A stretch of DNA of 64,000 nt from Nocardia puris (GCF_003315035.1 NZ_QNRE01000005.1:1-64000); one strand, 5' to 3'. Numbered from the stretch's first letter, positions 17,445 to 26,007 are shown. Notes: generated by a model from the letters alone, not told the origin. Numbers and translations: made by a program.

Positions 17445-19019
17445 GTGTTGTTCGCGGATGTGGTGCTGACCTCGGAGACCGTGCGCGCCACCCGGTCCCG
17501 GAAGACGAAGATCGCGGCCATCGCCGCGCTGCTCGGCGCGGCCGAACCGGGGGAGATCGAGCCCGTGGTCGCCTGGCTCTCCGGCGAGCTGCGGCAGGGG
17601 CGCGTGGGCACCGGGTGGCGCACCCTGGCCGCGCTCGACGGCACACCGGCCACCGCCGCCACGCTCACCGTCACCGACGTGGACGAGGCGTTCACCGAGC
17701 TGGGGGCGATCGCCGGGCGCGGGTCGGGGGAGCGCCGCAAACAGTTGCTCGGCGCGCTGTGGGGCGCGGCCACCGCCGAGGAGCAGTCCTTCCTGGTGCG
17801 GTTGCTCGGCGGGGAACTGCGCCAGGGTGCGCTCACCGCGCTGGTCGCCGAATCGGTCGCGGTGGCGGCCGATGTACCGGTCGATCTGGTGCGCCGCGCC
17901 TACATGCTCTCGGGCGCGCTGCCCGTCACGGCGCAGGCGGCGCTCGGTGGCGGGGTCGACGCGCTGACCGCGTTCCGGCTGGAGGTGGGCAGGCCGATCC
18001 AGCCGATGCTGGCCGCGCCCGGCGGCGCGCTGGACGAGACGCTGTCGGAGTTCGGCGGGGACGTCAGCGTGGAGCACAAACTCGACGGCGCGCGCATCCA
18101 GGTGCACCGCGACGGTGCGGAGGTGAAGGTGTTCACCAGGACCCTGCGCGATATCACCTCGGGCGTGCCCGAACTGGTCCACCTGGTCCAGGGGTTGCGC
18201 TGCACCAGCGTGGTGCTCGACGGCGAGACCCTCGCGCTCACCGACGCGGGCCGCCCACGCCCGTTCCAGGAGACCATGAGCCGCTTCGCCACCGCCGACC
18301 CGAGCGTGGAATCGGCGGTGCCGCGGGTGAATTCGACCCGGGAACTGCTGCTGCACCCGTACTTCTTCGACTGTCTGCACCTGGACGGCCGCGATCTGCT
18401 CGACGCGCCGCTCGCCGAACGCCGCGCCGCGCTGCTCCAGGTGGCGGGCGAGCACGCCATCCCCGCGCTGCTGCGCCCCGACGAGGAGGCGGCCGCCGAG
18501 TACTTCGACGGCGCGCTGGCGGCCGGGCACGAGGGCGTGATGGTGAAATCGCTGTCGGCGCCGTACGCGGCGGGCCGGCGTGGCCGGGCCTGGCAGAAGA
18601 TCAAGCCCACCCACACCCTCGACCTCATCGTGCTCGGCGCGGAATGGGGCTACGGTCGCCGCACCGGCTATCTCTCCAACCTGCACCTCGGCGCCCGCGA
18701 CCCGCGCACCGGCGACAACGTGATGGTCGGCAAGACCTTCAAGGGCCTCACCGACGCCCTCCTGCACTGGCAGACCGCCGAGTTCCCGCGCCACGAACGC
18801 GCCCGCGACGAACACACCGTCTACCTGTGGCCCGAACTCGTCGTCGAGATCGCCCTCGACGGCGTGCAGGTCAGCACCCGCTACCCGGGCGGGGTCGCCC
18901 TCCGCTTCGCCCGCGTAGTCCGCTACCGCCCCGACAAGGAACCATCGCAAGCCGACACCATCGACACAGTCCGCGCGTTGCTCCCCGGCAAACCCTCCCC
19001 CGAACCCTCGGACGCCTGA
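17445..19019 (+). CDS. ligB: ATP-dependent DNA ligase LigB
   Basis: 524 residues. The N-terminal DNA-binding region (about 1-180; SGELRQG repeats) precedes the adenylation domain with the nucleophile motif EHKLDGARIQVHR; the reactive lysine is near residue 212. Later motifs (DGETLAL, HEGVMVKSL, WQKIKP) and an OB-fold complete the ligase; the end RFARVVRYRPDKEPSQADTID is typical. It seals nicks using ATP and matches the mycobacterial LigB length and order. GTG 17445 followed by TTG gives the N-terminus MLFADVV, which fits the family; the longer frame to 17364 does not. Divergent from ramB by 92 bases. Confidence 0.9.
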   Translation: MLFADVVLTSETVRATRSRKTKIAAIAALLGAAEPGEIEPVVAWLSGELRQGRVGTGWRTLAALDGTPATAATLTVTDVDEAFTELGAIAGRGSGERRKQLLGALWGAATAEEQSFLVRLLGGELRQGALTALVAESVAVAADVPVDLVRRAYMLSGALPVTAQAALGGGVDALTAFRLEVGRPIQPMLAAPGGALDETLSEFGGDVSVEHKLDGARIQVHRDGAEVKVFTRTLRDITSGVPELVHLVQGLRCTSVVLDGETLALTDAGRPRPFQETMSRFATADPSVESAVPRVNSTRELLLHPYFFDCLHLDGRDLLDAPLAERRAALLQVAGEHAIPALLRPDEEAAAEYFDGALAAGHEGVMVKSLSAPYAAGRRGRAWQKIKPTHTLDLIVLGAEWGYGRRTGYLSNLHLGARDPRTGDNVMVGKTFKGLTDALLHWQTAEFPRHERARDEHTVYLWPELVVEIALDGVQVSTRYPGGVALRFARVVRYRPDKEPSQADTIDTVRALLPGKPSPEPSDA

Positions 19020-19216
19020 GCCGCAGACCCGGCCTCCAGGCAGGTTCCGCCTTGTCTTCCGGGGGCGAATTGTCTTGCCGGAGTCTCCCCATGATTTCGT
19101 TGGCACATGGGTAACTCACCGGGAACGCTCAGAACCCGACCGCCCGCCGATCTCCGGCCCGGCTGGGAACTCTCCCGCACCCCACGACCGGCGAAAAGAC
19201 GCGGAGAGGCGGGGGA

Positions 19217-19348
19217 GTGACCGTCGAACTAATCCTCGCCAAGGAGGAACCCGACCCCACCGACGTCGAGCGCGTCGCGGCGCAGTTGGAGGCCGCGGGC
19301 TGGACGCTGGCCGATGAGCTGCCGCCGGGCGATCCGGACTCGGAGTGA
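19217..19348 (+). CDS. small hypothetical protein (43 residues)
   Basis: GTG start with a purine-rich stretch GGAGAGGCGGGGGA just before it. The product is acidic with one amphipathic helix (VERVAAQLEAAGWTLADEL) between Pro/Asp-rich ends. No known family is recognised. Length, ribosome site and amphipathic helix speak for a real small gene; lack of homologues in memory speaks against certainty. It lies alone about 200 bases after ligB. Confidence 0.45.
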   Translation: MTVELILAKEEPDPTDVERVAAQLEAAGWTLADELPPGDPDSE

Positions 19349-19495
19349 GCCGAGCGGGTGATCGGTGGCCGCCCGGGAGCGCCGTTCACGACGTGCGTGC
19401 CGCCGCGACGTTGGGCCAGCGGCCACCTGCGGGCGGATAACACGGCCGCCCGGGACACGGACCCGCCCCGATGCGGTCGCCGACCGGTCGCCGGG

Positions 19496-20428
19496 TCAGA
19501 GTTCCTCCACCAGCACGGTCGGTGCGAGACGGTCGCGCAACGTGCGGTCGATCTCGCCGGCCACCGGGATGACGACGGCGGCGGCCGAGGTGGCGACCGC
19601 GTCGGCCAGGATCGCGGGCCACTCCGGTTCCGTGCGTTCGGAGAGCGCCGCGATCACCGCGGCGGCGGCGGAATCGCCCGCGCCCGTGGGGTTTCCGGCC
19701 AGCGGCTCGGGCAGCGTCGCCGACCAGGCGCCCTTGCCGGTCACCGCGATCATGCCGTGCGCGCCGCGCGTGGCGATGATCGCGCCCACGCCGCGATCCA
19801 CCAGCGGTCGCGCGGCCGCCACCACTTCGGCGGGCGTCGTCGGCGTGCGGTCGGTGAGCCGGACCAGTTCGGCGGTGTTGGGCATCAGCACCACGCCGGG
19901 GACGCCCGCGGCCAGCCGCAGCGCCTCGCCGTCCACGTCGCAGATGGTCGGCACGCCCGCCTCCACGGCGGTGCTGGCCAGCACGGCGGGCAGCGCGGGA
20001 TCGACGCCGCCGGGCAGTGAGCCCGCGATGACCAGCCCGTTGATATCGGGCAGCAGCCCCGACACGCGGATGGCGAGCTGTTCGGCGGCGTGCGGGTTGG
20101 ATACGCGCGCGCCCGGCTCCCACAGCGCGGTCGCGGTGCCGTCCTCGGACTCGCTGATCACCACCGTGCGGCGCACCCACGGCAGCGCGTGCACGAAGTC
20201 GACGGGCAGTTCGAGTTCGGCGGCGGCCGCGAACGCGTGATCGGAGAAGCCGGTGGCCCTGGCGTATTTGCCGAGTTGATTGAGCACCCGGGTGACGTTG
20301 ATGCCCTTGCCGCCGATGCGCTGCTCGACCGAGCGCACCCGGTGCGCCTGCCCGCGTTCGAACCGCTCGACACGATAGGTCATGTCGTAGGCGGGATTCA
20401 TTGTCACCGTGAGGATCACATCAACCAC
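19496..20428 (-). CDS. PfkB-family sugar phosphate kinase (1-phosphofructokinase-like)
   Basis: 310 residues. It begins with the hexose-kinase signature VTMNPAYDMTY, has GGKGINVTRVLNQLG (about 39-53) for sugar phosphate binding, and near the C-terminus NPTGAGDSAAAAVI with the catalytic Asp and anion hole. This is the FruK/LacC/PfkB group, which phosphorylates fructose 1-phosphate, tagatose 6-phosphate or fructose 6-phosphate. No PTS or sugar operon is beside it, so the substrate stays open. Start is GTG; another GTG or ATG a few codons in is possible. Confidence 0.82.
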   Translation of the reverse strand: MVDVILTVTMNPAYDMTYRVERFERGQAHRVRSVEQRIGGKGINVTRVLNQLGKYARATGFSDHAFAAAAELELPVDFVHALPWVRRTVVISESEDGTATALWEPGARVSNPHAAEQLAIRVSGLLPDINGLVIAGSLPGGVDPALPAVLASTAVEAGVPTICDVDGEALRLAAGVPGVVLMPNTAELVRLTDRTPTTPAEVVAAARPLVDRGVGAIIATRGAHGMIAVTGKGAWSATLPEPLAGNPTGAGDSAAAAVIAALSERTEPEWPAILADAVATSAAAVVIPVAGEIDRTLRDRLAPTVLVEEL

Positions 20429-20824
20429 TGTCCAAGTCTGGTTACCCGGCGCACACGCCCCCCTCGGTCGGTCGGAGTTCCATCACCGCAGCGTAGTTAC
20501 CGGCGGTAACGGACTGTTCGTCGGGCGGTCGTCCGAGGCATCTGTGCAGCATGCCACTTTCGAGAGGCCGACGTGACCGCCGTATTCGGAAATCTATCTT
20601 GCCGCAGTGGTGCGGAGGCGGGTGGACGCGCCGTCGTGTTCGTCGGCCCGACCTCGTGATTCCGGCCGAGGCGGAGTTGGCAGAGCGGTTGCCGGAACCC
20701 GTCGCGAGTACTCGCCAGTACCCGTCCCTGGGGTGCTTTCGACGGCAGGCCGCGCCGTCTGGGCGGGATCGATCGCGTACTCGTCGCCGAGCCGGACGCG
20801 TTGCCGCGCGGTAGCATTGGCCGG
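20429..20824. other. divergent intergenic region between pfkB-type and tetR-type genes
   Basis: About 400 bases without a credible gene on either strand. It holds the perfect palindrome listed separately and presumably the promoters of both flanking genes. Confidence 0.5.
20496..20510. promoter_or_regulatory. perfect 15-bp palindrome, candidate TetR operator
   Basis: GTTACCG-G-CGGTAAC is perfectly symmetric and lies 68 bases before the kinase start, in the region divergent from the TetR gene. TetR-family dimers typically bind such 14-16 bp palindromes. Confidence 0.4.
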
Positions 20825-21490
20825 GTGGCACGGCGCGATCGCGAATCCGGCAGTGGATCGGCGGACGGACGCAACTACGGGGGTCTCACCAAGGAACAGC
20901 GGGTCGCGCAGCGCCGGACCCGTCTCATCGACGCGGCGCTCGAACTGTTCGGCAGCCAGGGGTACGCGGCCACCCCCATCGAGCGGCTGTGCGCCGTCGC
21001 GAACGTGTCCACCCGCAGTTTCTACGAGGACATGGGCAGTCGCGAGGCCTTGCTGATCGCGTTGGTCGACCGCGTTACCACGCGCGCGGTCGAGCGCGCC
21101 GCCCAAGCCCTGCGCGACGTGCACGACCGGCCGCTCTCGGAACGCGTCACCGAGGGGTTCCGCGCCTACCTCGAGGTGACCTGCGCGGACCGGCGCTCGG
21201 CGCGCGTCTGTTACGTCGAGGTGGTCGGCGTCAGCCCCGCCGTCGAAGAGTGGCGGCGCGAACAACGCAGGCGCATCTCGTCTCTGATCGTCACCGAAGC
21301 CGAGAATGCCGTCGCCCGTGGCGAAACCAATCCCCGTCGCTTCGACCTCTTCGCTCTCGCCGTCATCGGCGCGGTCGATTCCCTTGCCCAGGAACTCGTC
21401 CACACCACGGTGCCCGGCACCGAAGTGTCGCTGGACGAGATCTGCACCGAGATCGCCTTCGTGGTCAACTCCTGCCTCGCGGCGGGGTGA
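20825..21490 (+). CDS. TetR-family transcriptional regulator
   Basis: 221 residues; GTG start chosen because the eight upstream codons are not family-like. The helix-turn-helix lies at about 30-75: LIDAALELFGSQGYAATPIERLCAVANVSTRSFYEDMGSREALL. The variable C-terminal ligand domain shows CADRRSARVCYVEVVGVS, a form frequent in actinobacterial regulators of lipid or drug-efflux genes. It is convergent with an MFS exporter gene and divergent from a sugar kinase. The exporter is a plausible target only if its distant promoter carries a site. Confidence 0.85.
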   Translation: MARRDRESGSGSADGRNYGGLTKEQRVAQRRTRLIDAALELFGSQGYAATPIERLCAVANVSTRSFYEDMGSREALLIALVDRVTTRAVERAAQALRDVHDRPLSERVTEGFRAYLEVTCADRRSARVCYVEVVGVSPAVEEWRREQRRRISSLIVTEAENAVARGETNPRRFDLFALAVIGAVDSLAQELVHTTVPGTEVSLDEICTEIAFVVNSCLAAG

Positions 21491-21520
21491 ACCGCGAAAT
21501 TCGCTGGTGCGACGTGCGGT

Positions 21521-22798
21521 TCACTCAGACCGCTCGGCGATCGGATGGCGCCGGTTACTCGGCGAGCTTTGCTCCCGTCCGCAATCCCGCTGTCGCCAAG
21601 GCAGTAGCGCCGAACTCGCCACCAGCGCGACGGCCGCGCAGGCGATCGCCGTGCGCACGGTGGTCACCGCCGCGATGACACCGCCGAGCGCGATGAACGC
21701 GGGCTGAAAACACTTGGCGCTGATCGACCACGCCATGCCGACGCGCGCCATATGCGTGTCGGCGGTGTGGTTCATCCGGACGGTGGTGAAGACCGGGTTG
21801 AACACTCCCGCGCACAGCAGGAGCAGCGTCTCGGCGGCGATGATCGCGATCAACCCGAGCGCGTCGGGCCCGGCGAGCAGCAGCAGTCCGAGCCAGAGCG
21901 TGCGCAGCGTGCCGAACCCGAGCAGCACGGTGCGCTGATCGAACACCGCGACCAGCTTCGGGGCGCACAGCGACCCGATCAGCCCGCCCACCGCCGGAAG
22001 CCCGAGCGCCAGGCCGTATTGCCATGGCGCGAAACCCAGTTCACGCAGCATGAGCAGGGCCAGGAGCGGTCCGGTGAGCAGGAGTGAGCCGCCGAAGAGC
22101 ATGGCGTTCCAGAACAATCGGTTCAGCGTCGGCTCACCGAAGATGTAGGCCCATCCGCCGCGGATGTCGGTGAGCCGTGGTCTTTTCGGCTGCTGCGATG
22201 CCGTCTCCGGTGTGGTGATGGCCCGGATTCCGAGCGCCGCCAGCAGATACGTCACGGCATCGAGGGTGATCGTGATCGCGGTGCCGAACAGCGAGATCAA
22301 CAGCCCGCCCAGCGGCGCGCCCACCGTCGCCGCCGTCCAGAACGTGGTCTCCACCCGGCTGTTCGCCCGAACCCGGAGTGGTTCGGCCACAATGGATTTC
22401 AAGTACGCACCGTTGGCCGCGTTGAACACCATCGCGCACAACGTCTGCACCATCGCGACCCCGCACAACTGCGCGTAACTCAGCACCCCCAACGCCGCGG
22501 CCACCGGCACACTGGCCAGGGCGACGCAGGACGCCACACACGCCTGGATCATCACCGGCCGCTTCCGGCGAACCTCGATCAACGACCCAAGCGGCAGCGC
22601 GATCGCCGCCGCCGCGACCCCCGACAGCGCCGCCATCAACGACACCTGCCAATCCGACGCGTGCACCACCAGGATCGCCACCAGCGGCAGCGCCCCGGTA
22701 CCGAGCGCACTACCGACCTGACTGACCGTCAGCGCCGCCCACAGCTTGTGGAAGTCGCGCGGCAGGCGGGTGGGTGTGATGTCGGTGTCGACGGGCAC
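21521..22798 (-). CDS. MFS transporter (drug or siderophore exporter type)
   Basis: 425 residues with about 12 hydrophobic helices and the loop 2-3 motif GSLIEVRRKRPVM, the family's cytoplasmic RxxxRP turn. The order resembles EntS-like MFS exporters. It would expel small hydrophobic molecules or siderophores by proton antiport; the substrate is unknown. It converges with the TetR gene over a 30-base gap with no terminator seen. Confidence 0.82.
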   Translation of the reverse strand: MPVDTDITPTRLPRDFHKLWAALTVSQVGSALGTGALPLVAILVVHASDWQVSLMAALSGVAAAAIALPLGSLIEVRRKRPVMIQACVASCVALASVPVAAALGVLSYAQLCGVAMVQTLCAMVFNAANGAYLKSIVAEPLRVRANSRVETTFWTAATVGAPLGGLLISLFGTAITITLDAVTYLLAALGIRAITTPETASQQPKRPRLTDIRGGWAYIFGEPTLNRLFWNAMLFGGSLLLTGPLLALLMLRELGFAPWQYGLALGLPAVGGLIGSLCAPKLVAVFDQRTVLLGFGTLRTLWLGLLLLAGPDALGLIAIIAAETLLLLCAGVFNPVFTTVRMNHTADTHMARVGMAWSISAKCFQPAFIALGGVIAAVTTVRTAIACAAVALVASSALLPWRQRDCGREQSSPSNRRHPIAERSE

Positions 22799-23224
22799 CC
22801 GCCCACCCTAGGTGGGCCGTGCGGTCGATAGCGTGTGCCCGCGATGCGCCGCGTGATCATGGCGTGCATGCCCATATCTCGAAGCCCGAGCCAGTGATCG
22901 TGTTCAGATAATTCCTGAGTTCCTCTCCGCGCGGAGAGTCGCAATTTTCCGAACATCGCCGCCGTCGAACCCGTAGGAAGATGCCAGGCTTACGACGTCT
23001 ACCCGCATCCGCGCCGAGCTATGCGAAGCTGCTCGAGTTGCGGGTGGCATCATCGCCGCGCCGCACGCCCGCAACGTTCGCGGCGTTCAGCCGACCTGAA
23101 CCGGCTCGGTGGCGGTGGCGGTGGAGTAGGTCGGGTTGCCGAGGTTCGCCACCAAGTGCGCGACGGATGCGAGCGCACCTTCACGGCGCAGCGTGCCCAG
23201 ACCTGGTGTTAGGTCGTTCCGCCG
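22799..23224. other. intergenic region with a 16-bp palindrome
   Basis: Over 400 bases without a credible gene. CTCTCCGC-GCGGAGAG at 22923-22938 is a perfect palindrome, 125 bases upstream of the MFS exporter start, and may be a regulator site for that gene. The rest shows no structure I can name. Confidence 0.45.
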
Positions 23225-23308
23225 TCGGCAGATCCACGGCGCACCTGTCGGCAGATCCACGGCGGGTTCATCGGCAGATCCACGGTGCACCCGTCGGCAG
23301 ATCCACGG
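23225..23308 (+). repeat. four direct repeats with an exact 23-bp period
   Basis: The 15-mer TCGGCAGATCCACGG occurs without mismatch at 23225, 23248, 23271 and 23294, separated by 8-bp spacers that differ (CGCACCTG, CGGGTTCA, TGCACCCG). The array ends 20 bases before the ATPase start and overlaps its promoter region, so it could be an operator array. A fifth perfect copy lies at 25956 and a copy with two changes at 27430. The spacers are too short for CRISPR. Confidence 0.85.
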
Positions 23309-23316
23309 TTGCCACC

Positions 23317-23331
23317 TATGATCGTCGTATG
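23317..23331 (+). promoter_or_regulatory. -10 box of a leaderless promoter for the DUF4143 ATPase
   Basis: TATGAT at 23317-23322 is a good -10 hexamer. The ATG at 23329 falls six bases after it, where transcription should start. No Shine-Dalgarno sequence is present, so a leaderless message is likely. The last repeat copy covers the -35 position. Confidence 0.55.
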
Positions 23332-24585
23332 CGCGAAGCCATCGACTACCTACCGCGGCGTGCCGCCACGCTTGTCGAGGAGGCGTTGGCGGATACGCGG
23401 GTTGTGATCATCAACGGTGCACGTCAGACGGGTAAAAGCACGCTCGCCGAACGGTGTTTGACCGATCGTCCGAACGCCGTGAAGCGGTATCTCGACGATC
23501 CGCGGACGCGGGCCGCGGCGGAGGCCGATCCCATCGCGTTTCTGGACGCACGGGGAACGATGTTGATCGATGAAGTCCAGCGGGTTCCCGAGCTGTGGTT
23601 GTCCATCAAGTACGTGGTGGATCGTGACCCACTCCCGGGCCGGTTTCTGCTCACCGGCTCCGCGCGGTTGCTCGGCCTCAGCGAACTTCCTGATGCCCTG
23701 CCCGGGAGATCGGAGACCATCGAACTGTTTCCGCTGTCCCAAGGTGAAATACGCGGAGCCCCGGACGGCTTCATAGATGTCGCCTTCTCGGGTGATCCGC
23801 TGACCGCGCCGTCGGACCTGCGCCGCCGGGACTATCTGGCGGCGGTGTCGCGCGGCGGGTACCCGGAGGCGATTCGCCGAACGAATCCGCGTCGCCGTGC
23901 CCAGTTCTTCCAGTCCTACCTCGACGATCTGATGAGTCGTGACATCAGCCAGGTGGCGGACATCAAGCGCAGTACCGACATGCGGCGTCTGATCGCGACG
24001 CTGGCGGCGCAGAGCGGTGGGCTCCTGAATATCTCTCGTCTGTCCTCCGATCTCGGAGTTCCCGCCACGACGGTTCGCGATTACGTCGATCTGCTGGAAC
24101 TCGTCTATCTGATCAGGCGAATCCCGGCCTGGTCAGCCAATGCGACTACTCGGGCAATCGCCACGCCGAAGGTTGTTTTCACCGATTCCGGCATCGCGGC
24201 GCACCTGATCACCGGCATCACCAATGACGCGGCTATCGGCGGACTGGTCGAAACTTTCGTGCTCGGTGAACTGACGCGTCAGCTGACTTGGAGTCAGACG
24301 ATGGCGAGGCTCTACCACTACCGGGACCGGGACGGCTACGAGGTCGACGCGGTGCTCGAGGACAGTGCCGGACGCGTTGTCGCGATCGAGGTGAAGGCTG
24401 CCGAAACAGTTCGCACCGACGACTTCCGCTCCCTCCGGATCCTGCAAGACCGCCTTGGTGAACGATTCCATGCCGGATACGTGCTGTACTGCGGCGATCA
24501 GCAACTCCCGTTCGGCGAGCGGCTGTCCTGCGTCCCCATCAGTGCGCTATGGACAGCGGGGCGGCAGGAAGGTCTGTTGGAGTGA
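23329..24585 (+). CDS. AAA ATPase with C-terminal DUF4143 nuclease-like domain
   Basis: 418 residues. Walker A is GARQTGKST (30-38) and Walker B is MLIDEVQ (78-84); the DEVQ form and LLTGSARLL sensor segment mark the DUF4143-linked ATPase group. A winged-helix segment follows (LSSDLGVPATTVRDYVDLLELVYLI). The C-terminal domain has YEVDAVLE and VVAIEVKA, the D-ExK pattern of a restriction-like nuclease fold. These proteins are widespread, often horizontally acquired, and of unknown function; some are suspected in defence or toxin-like roles. ATG 23329 is preferred to a longer frame because the family starts there. The next gene is a convergent Fic protein. Confidence 0.85.
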   Translation: MREAIDYLPRRAATLVEEALADTRVVIINGARQTGKSTLAERCLTDRPNAVKRYLDDPRTRAAAEADPIAFLDARGTMLIDEVQRVPELWLSIKYVVDRDPLPGRFLLTGSARLLGLSELPDALPGRSETIELFPLSQGEIRGAPDGFIDVAFSGDPLTAPSDLRRRDYLAAVSRGGYPEAIRRTNPRRRAQFFQSYLDDLMSRDISQVADIKRSTDMRRLIATLAAQSGGLLNISRLSSDLGVPATTVRDYVDLLELVYLIRRIPAWSANATTRAIATPKVVFTDSGIAAHLITGITNDAAIGGLVETFVLGELTRQLTWSQTMARLYHYRDRDGYEVDAVLEDSAGRVVAIEVKAAETVRTDDFRSLRILQDRLGERFHAGYVLYCGDQQLPFGERLSCVPISALWTAGRQEGLLE

Positions 24586-24619
24586 TCAGAGTGGAGTACG
24601 GCGTCGAGTAGCCGGGCCT

Positions 24620-25822
24620 CTACACCCCACTCAGAGTGCGGCGGCCGATGGCGGCGCTGAGGGTGTCCAGTTCGGCGATGACGTCGATCGCCGCCCAGAT
24701 GCGGTTCCGCTTGGTCTCCGAAAGAACCTCGAGGATTCCCGCGTCGGTGAGGCGCTCCATGGCGCGATAGACGCTGGCTTCCGTCGTTCCGGTGATTTGT
24801 TGAGCGGTTTCGACATTGAGGATCGGTGTGTCCAGCAGGTTGGCGAGTAGCGCTTCGTCGGCGGATTTCGCCCGCGGACGTGCGATTTCTCGCCAACGTG
24901 CCGGTAGGGATGCGAGATTGCGGGCGGATTCCTCCGCCGCACCGGCCGCGTGGATCGTCGCGACGGACACGTATTCGACCAGGTCGTCGACCTGCCCTGA
25001 GCGGTAACTGTTCAGTTTCGCGAAGTAGCGGCCCGTGTCGGCCAGCATCGCCGACGCGAGGGGAACCGTGATGCGCCGAGTCAGGCCGCGATACCGCAGC
25101 ATCGCGCTGATCAAGGCGCGTCCGATGCGTCCATTGCCGTCGGTGAACGGATGGATCGACTCGAACTGCGCGTGTGCGATCGCGGCCTGCGCGAGGATCG
25201 GCAGGTCTTTGCGTGCCGCGAAGGTGAGCAAGTCGTCCATCAACTCGGGCACCATTTCGGGGGGAGGCGGAATGAACAGCGCGTCGAGCGGGGTGAAGTC
25301 ACTACCGCCGATCCAATTCTGGACATCCCGCAGCTGTCCCGAATCGCGTGCCGCGTAGTAGTCGGGCTGCATCAGCAATCGGTGTGCGTCGAGTATGGCC
25401 GTGAGCGACACCGCGCCGCTTTCGGCAGTGCGCACCAGAGCGGTCAATGTGCGGACCGCGGCCAATTGAGATCGAGCGTCGTCGGACGCCTTGCCGCCGG
25501 CGATCGCCCGGCCGAACGAGCGCCAGCCGGCGTCGATGTGCTCGATCTTCGACGACGCCACCGACTCGCTGCGCAACAGAAAGTCCGCGAGCGGTGCGAG
25601 GTGTTCGCCGAAACCCGCTTCCAGACGCGCCACCGCGATGACAGCATCCTCGTGTGCGCGGGCGACTGCGCCGGCCGCCTGGTAGTCGAACGCCGCGATC
25701 CGCGGGGGGATCGCCACGTCGATCGACTTCAGCGTGCGATCGGCACGGGAACCCTGCCGCTGTCGAGGGGTCCAGGCGCGGGTCTCCGTTCGATGCGCGG
25801 GCCAATGCACGGAAACCTCCAC
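24620..25822 (-). CDS. Fic-domain protein with N-terminal inhibitory helix
   Basis: 400 residues. The catalytic loop HPFTDGNGRIGR (224-235) is complete, with the catalytic His and ATP-phosphate contacts, so AMP transfer to a target is expected. An N-terminal inhibitory-helix motif is present as S90-SKI-E94, with His in place of the usual Gly/Asn after the Glu. The C-terminus holds a winged helix (VETAQQITGTTEASVYRAMERLTDAGIL) likely to bind DNA. This architecture (Fic-N, Fic, wHTH) is frequent and may regulate its own gene. The GTG at 25822 is chosen because the N-terminal VHWPAHRTETRAW segment is family-like. A three-copy motif overlaps its promoter. Confidence 0.85.
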   Translation of the reverse strand: MEVSVHWPAHRTETRAWTPRQRQGSRADRTLKSIDVAIPPRIAAFDYQAAGAVARAHEDAVIAVARLEAGFGEHLAPLADFLLRSESVASSKIEHIDAGWRSFGRAIAGGKASDDARSQLAAVRTLTALVRTAESGAVSLTAILDAHRLLMQPDYYAARDSGQLRDVQNWIGGSDFTPLDALFIPPPPEMVPELMDDLLTFAARKDLPILAQAAIAHAQFESIHPFTDGNGRIGRALISAMLRYRGLTRRITVPLASAMLADTGRYFAKLNSYRSGQVDDLVEYVSVATIHAAGAAEESARNLASLPARWREIARPRAKSADEALLANLLDTPILNVETAQQITGTTEASVYRAMERLTDAGILEVLSETKRNRIWAAIDVIAELDTLSAAIGRRTLSGV

Positions 25823-25832
25823 TCGAGTGCCT

Positions 25833-25893
25833 AAAGTACAGTATGCGATTCCTTACTATACTTTGAGGGGTTGAAAGTACAGTAAGGGATCGC
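25833..25893. promoter_or_regulatory. three copies of a 20-bp operator-like motif at the Fic promoter
   Basis: Copy 1 (25833-25852, plus strand), copy 2 (25845-25864, minus strand) and copy 3 (25874-25893, plus strand) share AAAGTAYAGTA followed by a GGRATCGC-like end. Copies 1 and 2 overlap as a long palindrome with AAAGTACAGTA and TACTATACTTT arms. On the minus strand TATAGT within copy 2 could be the -10 box. The site begins 11 bases before the Fic start, so binding would block transcription; the Fic protein's own winged helix is a candidate binder. Confidence 0.65.
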
Positions 25894-25955
25894 TTGTTAA
25901 AGGTTTTGTCGCGCACCGTACAGGGCTCGAGTCGGGTGGCAGTGTCTCGTTGGGA

Positions 25956-25970
25956 TCGGCAGATCCACGG
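25956..25970 (+). repeat. fifth copy of the TCGGCAGATCCACGG repeat
   Basis: An exact copy of the 15-mer found four times upstream of the DUF4143 ATPase, here alone in the region upstream of the Fic gene. It links the two neighbouring loci. Confidence 0.8.
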
Positions 25971-25981
25971 CGATGAGATGG

Positions 25982-26007
25982 AAAACCGCAGATGGTAACG
26001 GTTTTTT
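25982..26007. terminator. stem-loop with T-tract downstream of the CobW-like gene
   Basis: AAAACCG pairs with CGGTTTT over a 10-base loop, followed by a run of six T on the plus strand and by four T on the minus strand. It lies about 125 bases after the CobW-like gene, which is transcribed on the minus strand, and can end that message. Confidence 0.5.

Noticed and set aside
23225..23308. CRISPR array
   Set aside because: Repeats are 15 bp with 8-bp spacers, far shorter than any CRISPR, and no cas gene is near.
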